DNA from: Prochlorococcus sp. AG-347-L21
Lineage (GTDB): Bacteria > Cyanobacteriota > Cyanobacteriia > PCC-6307 > Cyanobiaceae
Reading direction: 5' to 3'
Assembly (NCBI GenBank): GCA_003278875.1
Contig: QCCQ01000007.1
Location: forward strand, 1-64,000
Length of the DNA stretch: 64,000 bases
A model generated the notes under the pieces. The model was given only the letters and a program-made list of their open reading frames with translations, did no database searches and was not told where the DNA came from. The stretch's first letter is position 1; each line of letters opens with the position of its first letter. Shown here one piece after another: positions 56,952 through 64,000 of the stretch. Made by a program: the position numbers and the translations under genes.

Positions 56952-58235
56952 ATGAAGGTAAATATTGTGAAAGAAAGTTTATTAAAACCAAATAAAAGAT
57001 TTACTCTCCTTAGTGCGTTTATCACTCTTCTAAATGATCGTTTAAGTGAAAGTATACTCTTGCCCATATTACCCTCTTTTGTTTTACTTTTTGACTCTAA
57101 AGCAAGTACATATGGTTTATTATCATGCACTTACCAATTAGCTCAATTTACAGCTTCTCCTTTTATAGGACTTATGAGTGATAAATATGGAAGAAGGCCT
57201 GTCACTCTTTTTTGTATTACTGGTTCAGTAATAGGAATATCAATATTATCTTTTACAGTTCTTTTTAACTGGTCAAATTCAATAGCTACTATCCCGTTAT
57301 TTTTATTATTTTTAGCGAGACTTATTGACGGTTTAAGTGGGGGGACTGCTGCTACTGCAACAACAATTCTTGCAGATATTTCAAGCCCTGAAAAAAGAGC
57401 AAAAACATTTGGTCTTATTGGTGTAGCTTTTGGTTTAAGTTTTTTCTTAGGTAATATTTTTGTTGTAATTTTTGCAAGAAATACAAATAATAATTTTATT
57501 GTTCCAGTTTTGATAGCCTCAATCATTCCAATAATAAATTTTCTCCTTGTATTTTTTTACTTACCAGAAACCAAGCCTAATAGTAGAATAGATAAATCAA
57601 AAACTGCTTTAAAAAACCCTTTAAAAGCTCTATTTACAGTTTTCAAAGAAGAAAAGATTAAAAAATTATCATTAGCTTTCTTTATTTACTTTATTGCTTT
57701 TACTGGATTGACTAATATCCTTATATTTTTCCTCCAAGAATCTTTAAACTGGACCACCAAAGCATCAAGCGGAACTCTTGTAGTAGTAGGAATTATTGCG
57801 ATTATCGTTCAGGGAGGATTAATTGGGCCTCTGGTAAAGCAATTTGGCGAAATGCGATTAACACTTATCGGATCAGGCTTTATTGTTGTAGCGTGTGCTC
57901 TTTTAATAACTGCTCCAACAGAAAATGCGACAATTAATATTTATTCAGCTGTTTCATTTTTAGCCGTCGGGGCAGGATTAATTACGCCCACGTTAAGAGC
58001 ACTAATATCAAAGAAATTAGACGTTGACAAACAAGGCTCAATTCTAAGTAACCTTCAGGGTCTACAGAGTCTTGGAGGGGTTTTAGGAATTGCAATGGCC
58101 GGAAGGGTTTATGATAGTTTTGGTCCCAAATCACCTTTTATAGCTGGTTTCGTAATCTTACTTTTCATGATATACCTAATTGCAGAGGGTGAAAATAATA
58201 ATCCTTTTAGCAATCAAACTTCAAAAGTATCTTAA
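56952..58235 (+). CDS. Major facilitator superfamily transporter, TetA-like
   Basis: Inner-membrane proton-driven exporter by family; substrate unknown. 427 residues with about 12 hydrophobic segments in two halves. The early DRLSESILLPILPSFVLLF segment near 29, the cytoplasmic loop LMSDKYGRRPVTLF near 75 (loop 2-3 motif), and the SGGTAATATTILADIS segment near 129 suit the multidrug/tetracycline-type 12-helix group. Its stop codon shares one base with the start of ppk (TAATG), so the two are probably cotranscribed. Confidence 0.85.
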   Translation: MKVNIVKESLLKPNKRFTLLSAFITLLNDRLSESILLPILPSFVLLFDSKASTYGLLSCTYQLAQFTASPFIGLMSDKYGRRPVTLFCITGSVIGISILSFTVLFNWSNSIATIPLFLLFLARLIDGLSGGTAATATTILADISSPEKRAKTFGLIGVAFGLSFFLGNIFVVIFARNTNNNFIVPVLIASIIPIINFLLVFFYLPETKPNSRIDKSKTALKNPLKALFTVFKEEKIKKLSLAFFIYFIAFTGLTNILIFFLQESLNWTTKASSGTLVVVGIIAIIVQGGLIGPLVKQFGEMRLTLIGSGFIVVACALLITAPTENATINIYSAVSFLAVGAGLITPTLRALISKKLDVDKQGSILSNLQGLQSLGGVLGIAMAGRVYDSFGPKSPFIAGFVILLFMIYLIAEGENNNPFSNQTSKVS

Positions 58236-60313
58236 TGAAAAGCCTTTCTGATGTTTTTATTAATAGAGAATTAAGTTGGATTGAATTCAATAAAAGAGTA
58301 CTCCTAACTGGTATGGAAAAGGAATACAAAATCCTAGATAAAGTAAAATTTTTTTCAATTTTTAGTAATAATCTAGATGAATTTTTTATGGTAAGAGTAG
58401 CTTCCATAAAGGCTCAAGTTGAAGCAGGAATTACAAAAAAAAGTATTGATGGACTTACCCCTAAAGAGCAATTAACAAAAATAAATAAAGAAGTAAAGAA
58501 TTTAACTAAACTACAAGAAAACTATATTAATAATGAATTAAATAATGAACTAAGAGAAAAAGGTGTAATTTTAAAAAAATATAAAGACCTAAATGAAAAT
58601 CAAAGAAATTGGTGCAATAACTACTTTACTTCATCTATTTTCCCTTTATTAACTCCATTAGTTGTTGACCCAGCACATCCATTTCCTTTTATAAGTAATT
58701 TAAGTCTAAATTTGGCAGCTCTCATAAGGGATGGAGAAGATTCCAAAAATCAATTTGTAAGAGTAAAAATACCAACAAAAAATATAAATAGATTTATACA
58801 AATTCCCAATGAAATTATTCAAGATTGTGATGAAAGTAAATATTTTTTCGTAAGTGTTGAAGATTTAATTGGGAATAATATAAATACTTTATTTAGCGGA
58901 ATGGAATGTATAAATTACTCTTTTTTTCGAGTGACAAGGGATGCAGATTTAGAATTAAAAGAACTTGAAGCTGATGATCTTCTTTTAGCAGTTGAACAAA
59001 GTTTGCAAAAGAGAAGATTAGGTGGAGACGTGGTTAGATTAGAAGTTGAATCGGATATGCCAGAAAATATTCTGAAATTACTCATTGAAAGTATCTCAAT
59101 ACAAAAAGATTATATTTACTTTTCAAAAAGTTTTTTAGGTCTTGACGATTTAAATCAGCTTACAAAAATTAATAGAGATGATTTAAAAGAAAATCTACTA
59201 ATTGGGAAAACTCACCCAAAATTAAAAAATTTAAATTTATCTTCAAACAAAAACCTAAATTCTATTTTTCATATACTTAGAAAAAAAAATATTCTGCTTC
59301 ATCATCCATACGACTTATTTAGAACCTCAGTTGAAGAATTTATAAACAAAGCAGCTGATGATCCACTTGTAATGGCTATAAAAATCACTTTATATCGTGT
59401 TTCAAAGGATTCACCTATCATTACAGCTTTAATGAGAGCTGCAGAGAATGGGAAAGAAGTTATGACGCTAGTTGAGCTAAAAGCAAGATTTGATGAAGAC
59501 AATAATATTCAATGGGCAAAACAACTTGAACAAGCTGGAATTCATGTTGTATATGGAATTATAGGATTTAAAACACATACAAAAATAGCCTTAATAGTAA
59601 GAAAAGAAAAAGGACGATTAAGGAATTATTTCCATATTGGAACAGGAAATTATAACTCTAATACTTCAAAGTTTTATACAGATTTAGGATTACTTTCAAC
59701 TGATCCTGATATTGCCTCAGATTTACTTGAGTTATTTAACTATTTATCAGGTTTTTCTAAACAAAAAAGTTATCAAAAGTTATTAGTTTCTCCCTCATCG
59801 ATGAGAGAGAAATTTATATTTCTGATAAAGAGGGAAATTAAAAATGCAGAGGAAGGCAAAAAAGCCGAAATAATTGCAAAAATGAATTCTTTAGTTGACC
59901 CAGAAATAATTAAACTTCTTTATTTAGCTTCAGACTCAGGTGTAAAAATTAGCCTTATTATAAGAGGTATTTGTTGCTTATATCCCCAAAGAAAAAATTT
60001 AAGTGAAAATATTAAAGTTATAAGCATTATTGGCCATTTTCTTGAACACTCAAGAATTTTTTGGTTTTCCAATAACGGTGAAAATGAAGTTTTTATTGGG
60101 AGTGCAGATTGGATGAGAAGAAATCTTGATAGAAGAATAGAAGCTGTTACTCCTATAGAGGATTATGAATTGAAATCTAAAATATACTCACTTTTGCAAA
60201 CCTACATGAAAGATGATTACTTTTCTTGGATAATGAAGGAAGATGGTTCTTATTCAAAATATAAATTAGATTCATCGGATAATCGTTCGCAAATTGACCT
60301 CATAGAAAAATAA
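58235..60313 (+). CDS. ppk: Polyphosphate kinase
   Basis: Makes polyphosphate from ATP, reversibly; phosphorus storage in a cyanobacterium of phosphorus-poor seas. 692 residues. N-terminal NRELSWIEFNKRVL near 10; ARFDEDNNIQWAKQLEQAG near 416; the catalytic histidine in YFHIGTGNYN near 468; GHFLEHSRIFWFSN near 600 with the second histidine. PLD-like catalytic domains. It ends in front of a 208-bp AT-rich gap that precedes the sigma-factor gene. Confidence 0.96.
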   Translation: MKSLSDVFINRELSWIEFNKRVLLTGMEKEYKILDKVKFFSIFSNNLDEFFMVRVASIKAQVEAGITKKSIDGLTPKEQLTKINKEVKNLTKLQENYINNELNNELREKGVILKKYKDLNENQRNWCNNYFTSSIFPLLTPLVVDPAHPFPFISNLSLNLAALIRDGEDSKNQFVRVKIPTKNINRFIQIPNEIIQDCDESKYFFVSVEDLIGNNINTLFSGMECINYSFFRVTRDADLELKELEADDLLLAVEQSLQKRRLGGDVVRLEVESDMPENILKLLIESISIQKDYIYFSKSFLGLDDLNQLTKINRDDLKENLLIGKTHPKLKNLNLSSNKNLNSIFHILRKKNILLHHPYDLFRTSVEEFINKAADDPLVMAIKITLYRVSKDSPIITALMRAAENGKEVMTLVELKARFDEDNNIQWAKQLEQAGIHVVYGIIGFKTHTKIALIVRKEKGRLRNYFHIGTGNYNSNTSKFYTDLGLLSTDPDIASDLLELFNYLSGFSKQKSYQKLLVSPSSMREKFIFLIKREIKNAEEGKKAEIIAKMNSLVDPEIIKLLYLASDSGVKISLIIRGICCLYPQRKNLSENIKVISIIGHFLEHSRIFWFSNNGENEVFIGSADWMRRNLDRRIEAVTPIEDYELKSKIYSLLQTYMKDDYFSWIMKEDGSYSKYKLDSSDNRSQIDLIEK

Positions 60314-60326
60314 AATTATTATTGAT

Positions 60327-60383
60327 TTTTACAACATTTAAAAAAAATAGTTAAAATTTTAAATTTTTTTAATTTTTGTAAAA
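60327..60383. repeat. AT-rich inverted repeat between ppk and sigma-factor gene
   Basis: TTTTACAA at 60327-60334 and TTGTAAAA at 60376-60383 are exact reverse complements. The 41 bases between are A/T-rich and contain their own AAAATTTT-type symmetry. Two further bases away ATCCA at 60383-60387 pairs with TGGAT at 60398-60402. The structure could be a terminator for ppk or an operator for the sigma gene; being nearly pure AT it is thermodynamically weak. Confidence 0.3.
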
Positions 60384-60507
60384 TCCACTCATATCAATGG
60401 ATTACAAGAAATAAGCTTTAAAAATAAATTTTTTGTCTTTAAAATTTCAACGTAAAAGTAGTTTTTATTTCAATTTCAGTGCTAGCTTTTTAAAAAATCC
60501 ATTATTT

Positions 60508-60513
60508 AGGAGG
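60508..60513 (+). promoter_or_regulatory. Strong ribosome binding site deciding the sigma-factor start
   Basis: AGGAGG, a full anti-16S match, lies 8 bases before the ATG at 60522 and 5 bases before the GTG at 60519. The ATG has the better spacing. Most genes of this window show no such match. Confidence 0.75.
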
Positions 60514-60521
60514 CCAGGGTG

Positions 60522-61541
60522 ATGGGGATCCCTCTGGAATCTACGAAAAGCTCTTCAGATAATAATTTTGATGAGCCAAGATTACCAAACACTGCGGGCA
60601 AGCCTCGCAAATCAAAATCCAGTCTTACAGCAAAACAAAGTCAAAAAAAATCTGGCAGACTCGCTTCAGATTCTATTGGCTATTACTTAAGTAGCATTGG
60701 AAGAGTACCTCTTTTGACTCCAGCAGAGGAAATAGAGTTAGCTCATCATGTTCAAAACATGAAAAAGTTGCTGCAAATTCCTGAAACTGATAGAACACAA
60801 CGAAATCTTTATCAAATTAAGATTGGTAAAAGAGCAAGAGATAGAATGATGGCAGCTAATCTCAGGCTGGTTGTATCCGTTGCAAAAAAATACCAAAACC
60901 AAGGGCTTGAATTATTAGATCTTGTCCAGGAAGGAGCTATTGGCCTTGAAAGAGCTGTAGATAAATTTGATCCTGCTATGGGATATAAATTCTCAACTTA
61001 TGCTTACTGGTGGATTAGACAAGGAATGACAAGAGCTATTGATAACAGTGCAAGAACAATCCGTTTGCCTATTCACATAAGTGAAAAACTATCCAAAATG
61101 AGAAGAGTTTCTAGAGAATTATCACATAAATTTGGTAGGCAACCTACCAGATTGGAAATGGCAACTGAAATGGGAATTGATCAAAAAGATTTAGAAGATT
61201 TAATTTCGCAAAGTGCTCCTTGCGCTTCCTTAGATGCTCACGCAAGAGGCGAAGAAGATAGAAGTACTCTTGGTGAACTTATACCTGATCCAAACTGTGA
61301 AGAACCTATGGAAGGTATGGATAGAACTATTCAAAAAGAGCATTTAGGAACTTGGCTTTCTCAATTAAATGAAAGAGAACAAAAAATAATGAAGCTCAGA
61401 TTTGGCTTGGATGGTGAAGAGCCATTAACACTCGCAGAGATAGGCAGACAAATTAATGTTTCACGAGAAAGAGTTAGGCAGCTTGAAGCTAAAGCAATAT
61501 TAAAACTCAGAGTAATGACAACTCACCAAAAGGCAGCTTAA
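60522..61541 (+). CDS. RpoD-like group 2 sigma factor
   Basis: Directs RNA polymerase to sets of promoters; non-essential sigma-70 relative by its size. 339 residues. Disordered basic/Ser-rich start (1-50), region 1.2 SIGYYLSSIGRVPLLTPAEE near 51, region 2 with ANLRLVVSVAKKY, FDPAMGYKFSTYAYWWIRQG near 146-165 and RAIDNSARTIRLPIH, region 3, and region 4 with the helix-turn-helix NVSRERVRQLEAKAILKL near 312-329. No long region-1.1 acidic domain is seen, so it is not clearly the main sigma. Its strong RBS suggests efficient translation. Confidence 0.93.
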   Translation: MGIPLESTKSSSDNNFDEPRLPNTAGKPRKSKSSLTAKQSQKKSGRLASDSIGYYLSSIGRVPLLTPAEEIELAHHVQNMKKLLQIPETDRTQRNLYQIKIGKRARDRMMAANLRLVVSVAKKYQNQGLELLDLVQEGAIGLERAVDKFDPAMGYKFSTYAYWWIRQGMTRAIDNSARTIRLPIHISEKLSKMRRVSRELSHKFGRQPTRLEMATEMGIDQKDLEDLISQSAPCASLDAHARGEEDRSTLGELIPDPNCEEPMEGMDRTIQKEHLGTWLSQLNEREQKIMKLRFGLDGEEPLTLAEIGRQINVSRERVRQLEAKAILKLRVMTTHQKAA

Positions 61542-61546
61542 CCAAA

Positions 61547-62188
61547 TTGATAAAATTTAGTGTAGTTTTATTATATTTATTTTCAATTTTTTTAATATCA
61601 ATAGTTTTTAAGAAATATAATAAAGATAGTAAAGAAATCGTCAGAAAAATAATACATATTGGAATAGGACCTTTAATACCAATTGCTCAAATTTTAGAAA
61701 TTAATCAAAACTTAGCTCTAATTTTTACAGGAATTATTTCATTAATGGTTTTCATCAATTATAAATATAAATTATTTCCAACAATTGAGGATGTTGAGAG
61801 AAAGAGTTATGGAACATTGTTTTATTGTCTAAGTTTATTTATTTTGATTTATCTTTTCTGGGATAAAGATCCTAATGCATTAATTAGTGGATTTTTCATA
61901 ATGACTTTTGGTGATGGATTAGCTGGATTAATAGGAAAAAGCTTTGATTCGAAAAGTTGGATTTTTTTTAAACAAAAAAAATCTTTACTTGGCACTATGA
62001 CAATGTTTTTAACAAGTTTGTTAGTAGTTTGCTCAATAGGATACGCTCAACAAAATAGTTTAAATTTAAATTATTTTACAATAGCTTTGTTTGCGACTTT
62101 GCTCGAACAATTTAGTGTTTTAGGAATAGATAATTTTATTGTTCCAATTTCTTCAGCATTATTTTTTAATTTTTTTATAACAAGCTAA
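61547..62188 (+). CDS. Dolichol/phytol kinase-like membrane protein
   Basis: 213 residues from a TTG at 61547, 5 bp after the sigma gene. About six to seven membrane segments. Conserved parts are RKIIHIGIGPLIP near 31, PTIEDVERKSYGTLFYCLS near 76-94, FGDGLAGLIGKSF near 121 and KKSLLGTMTMF near 144, the pattern of dolichol kinase/phytol kinase (VTE5-like) proteins. If so, it would phosphorylate phytol released from chlorophyll, for tocopherol or chlorophyll recycling. That step is inferred. It overlaps aroF/G by 14 bp, convergent. Confidence 0.75.
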   Translation: MIKFSVVLLYLFSIFLISIVFKKYNKDSKEIVRKIIHIGIGPLIPIAQILEINQNLALIFTGIISLMVFINYKYKLFPTIEDVERKSYGTLFYCLSLFILIYLFWDKDPNALISGFFIMTFGDGLAGLIGKSFDSKSWIFFKQKKSLLGTMTMFLTSLLVVCSIGYAQQNSLNLNYFTIALFATLLEQFSVLGIDNFIVPISSALFFNFFITS

Positions 62189-63248
62189 TTGAATTGTATA
62201 AAATAGCGAGTAATTCTTTTGTTGTTTCTATATCTATACATGCATCTGTAATGCTTCTGCCAAACTGAAGATCTTCTTTTTTTAAAAGTTTTTGATTTCC
62301 TTCTTTCAAATGACTTTCTAGCATAACTCCTAAAATATTTTTTTCACCATTACTAATTTGAGAAGCTACATTTTTTAGTACTTCCGACTGTTTTCGGAAG
62401 TCTTTATTCGAATTTCCATGACTACAATCAATCATCACTTTATGGGGAAGATTACATTGGCTTAATTCAGCTGAAATTCTTTTAACATGATTACTTTCAA
62501 AATTTGGGCCTTTTGAACCGCCCCTTAAAACTATATGTCCATCTGGATTTCCTGTAGTGTTAACTATAGAAGCCATTCCATGTTCATTTACGCCTAAAAA
62601 ATGATGGGATTTTGAAGCTGACTGCATTGCATTAATTGCAGTGGTAAAAGAACCATCCGTTCCATTTTTAAAACCTATAGGCATTGATAATCCTGATGCC
62701 ATTTCCCTATGGGTTTGACTTTCTGTAGTCCGCGCTCCTATGGCTGTCCAACTTATTAAATCAGCAATGTATTGAGGAACAATTGGATCTAGTAATTCTG
62801 TTGCAGAAGGTATACCACGAGTTGCTAAATATGAAAGCAAAGTTCTTGCCCTTCTTAAACCAGTATTAATATCATAAGAATCATCTAGATGAGGATCATT
62901 TATCAATCCCTTCCAACCAATAGTTGTTCTTGGTTTTTCAAAATATACTCTCATGATTATTTCCAATTTATCTTTATAAATTTCTCGGAAATTTTGAATA
63001 TATTTTGAATATTCCTTTGCCGCATCTAGATCATGAATTGAACATGGCCCCACAATGACTAAAAGTTTATGATCATTATGATGCAAAATATTTTGTATCG
63101 ATCTTCTCGTTTTAGATACTGTATTAGCAGAGGCGTGATCCAAAGGTATATCATTATGTAATCTGCTTGGAGGTATTAATGGACGCGTTTCAACAACATG
63201 TAAATCTGATGTCTTTTCTAGAGCTGAATTATTTGATGATGTCGTCAT
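62175..63248 (-). CDS. 3-deoxy-7-phosphoheptulonate (DAHP) synthase, AroAI-alpha type
   Basis: Condenses phosphoenolpyruvate with erythrose 4-phosphate, the first step of the shikimate pathway. 357 residues, close to E. coli AroF/AroG/AroH. IVGPCSIHDLDAAKEYS near 66, RVYFEKPRTTIGWKGLIND near 101-119, GARTTESQTHREMASGL near 172, FKNGTDGSF near 193, and MIDCSHGNSNKDFRKQ near 272. Which of the three E. coli isozymes it resembles most is not settled. Feedback by an aromatic amino acid is likely by family but cannot be read here. Confidence 0.93.
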   Translation of the reverse strand: MTTSSNNSALEKTSDLHVVETRPLIPPSRLHNDIPLDHASANTVSKTRRSIQNILHHNDHKLLVIVGPCSIHDLDAAKEYSKYIQNFREIYKDKLEIIMRVYFEKPRTTIGWKGLINDPHLDDSYDINTGLRRARTLLSYLATRGIPSATELLDPIVPQYIADLISWTAIGARTTESQTHREMASGLSMPIGFKNGTDGSFTTAINAMQSASKSHHFLGVNEHGMASIVNTTGNPDGHIVLRGGSKGPNFESNHVKRISAELSQCNLPHKVMIDCSHGNSNKDFRKQSEVLKNVASQISNGEKNILGVMLESHLKEGNQKLLKKEDLQFGRSITDACIDIETTKELLAILYNSISLL

Positions 63249-63345
63249 TGATTAATTAAGAAGTTTGAATATTTAAAAAAGCATTTATGAATACTCTCCT
63301 TTTCAATATTAAAAATAACAATAGATTAGGCATTAAACCTTACTA

Positions 63346-64000
63346 ATGAAGAATTTGGAAACATTGCTAAAAGATTATGCAGATCATGTAGCTGAAAGAG
63401 CTGCCAAAGGTATACCTCCTTTACCTTTAAATGCTGAACAAACAAATTGTATTACAAAATTATTAGAACAAGATAGTACTTACGATTCATCTTATTTACT
63501 TGATTTACTGATAAATAGAGTACCCCCAGGAGTTGATGAGGCTGCTTACATAAAAGCAAGCTGGCTTACAGCTATTGTTAATTCCGAAAAAAATTGCAAA
63601 TCAATTAATCCCGAAAAAGCAATTGAAATACTAGGAACAATGATAGGCGGATATAATGTAAATTCTTTGGTTGAAATACTTAAAGGAAAAAATAGTTTTC
63701 TCGCAAAAAAAGCTGCAGAAGTTTTAAAAAATATTATTCTTGTTTACGACTCGGCTAATGAAATTTATGCATTGTCTCAAAATAATATTTATGCAAAAGA
63801 AGTTGTAAATAGTTGGGCAAATGCAGAATGGTTCATAAATAAAAAAGTTCTGGAAAAAGAGATTACTTGTTTAGTATTTAAAGTTGACGGTGAGACAAAC
63901 ACAGACGACTTATCTCCAGCTGTACATGCAACAACACGCCCGGATATTCCAATGCATGCATTAGCTATGTTGGAATTTAAAAAACCTGATGGACTAAAGA
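63346..64000 (+). CDS. acnB: Aconitate hydratase B, 5' part
   Basis: Fe-S enzyme that isomerises citrate and isocitrate; in this lineage the TCA route is incomplete but aconitase feeds 2-oxoglutarate for nitrogen assimilation. The gene runs off the right edge of the window: 218 full codons are present from the ATG at 63346. The N-terminal HEAT-like region is clear: HVAERAAKGIPPLPLNAEQ near 12-30, LIDLLINRVPPGVDEAAY-like near 48-66, then KLIGGYN-like and a TDDLSPAVHATTRPDIPMHA stretch near 187-206. The catalytic FeS domain lies outside. It is divergent from the DAHP synthase gene, with 97 bp between the starts. Confidence 0.93.
   Translation, partial: MKNLETLLKDYADHVAERAAKGIPPLPLNAEQTNCITKLLEQDSTYDSSYLLDLLINRVPPGVDEAAYIKASWLTAIVNSEKNCKSINPEKAIEILGTMIGGYNVNSLVEILKGKNSFLAKKAAEVLKNIILVYDSANEIYALSQNNIYAKEVVNSWANAEWFINKKVLEKEITCLVFKVDGETNTDDLSPAVHATTRPDIPMHALAMLEFKKPDGLK

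Overview
The window looks like core chromosome of a high-light-adapted Prochlorococcus. The DNA is very AT-rich by eye and genes are packed tightly, often with 4-bp ATGA-type overlaps. The content is that of a picocyanobacterium: sulfolipid genes sqdB/sqdX, a Ycf23-type and a Ycf21-type protein, a ClpP2/ClpX pair beside trigger factor, a small group-2 sigma factor, a phytol-kinase-like membrane protein and T4-like DNA ligase. I see about 57 protein genes (mutS and acnB cut by the window edges) and one tRNA. There is no insertion sequence, integrase, CRISPR array, rRNA or obvious genomic island. No gap exceeds 300 bp; the longest is about 208 bp, between ppk and the sigma-factor gene.

Layout. 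0-8.7 kb: mutS end, cobH, holA, lysC with four ACT domains, uvrB, ycf23-like. 8.8-13.8 kb: tilS, RNase J, then dapA-asd, so three early steps of aspartate-family lysine synthesis lie within 10 kb. 13.9-19.4 kb: tig-clpP2-clpX-dnaX. 19.4-22.2 kb: a membrane glycosyltransferase and a SpoIID-like protein. 22.3-26.8 kb: rpmI-rplT-TPR-thiG and sqdB-sqdX. 26.8-32.5 kb, minus strand: HTH-like protein, PLP lyase, gcvH, gcvP, plus a small orphan. 32.6-38.1 kb: desaturase, rplI, dnaB, mnmG, chorismate-lyase-like. 38-41.3 kb: an unknown basic protein, SprT-like zinc protein, a membrane-anchored small protein, a T4-type ATP-dependent ligase and a 50-aa ORF. 41.3-45.2 kb, minus strand: TVP38-like protein, valS, IscA-like protein, tRNA-Val(UAC). 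45.3-56.1 kb: mazG-speE-speB-gcvT-aspS-pyrG-queE-queC-pabB-pabC. 56.1-64 kb: cobA, MFS transporter, ppk, sigma factor, phytol-kinase-like, aroF/G, acnB start.

How the genes connect. Replication and repair are well represented (mutS, holA, dnaX, dnaB, uvrB, ligase, SprT-like). The glycine cleavage proteins P, H and T are all here but in two places. Chorismate supply (DAHP synthase) and two of its branches (4-hydroxybenzoate by the Ycf21 protein, p-aminobenzoate by PabB/PabC) are all within the window. Protein quality control is concentrated in tig-clpP2-clpX.

I find no convincing new multi-gene system. The observations I consider most worth checking are a possible programmed frameshift site in dnaX at the position expected for a tau/gamma switch, the T4-like ATP-dependent DNA ligase in a small neighbourhood of unknown genes, the Ycf21-like gene whose conserved N-terminus lacks a standard start codon, and a few small orphan genes and operator-like repeats.
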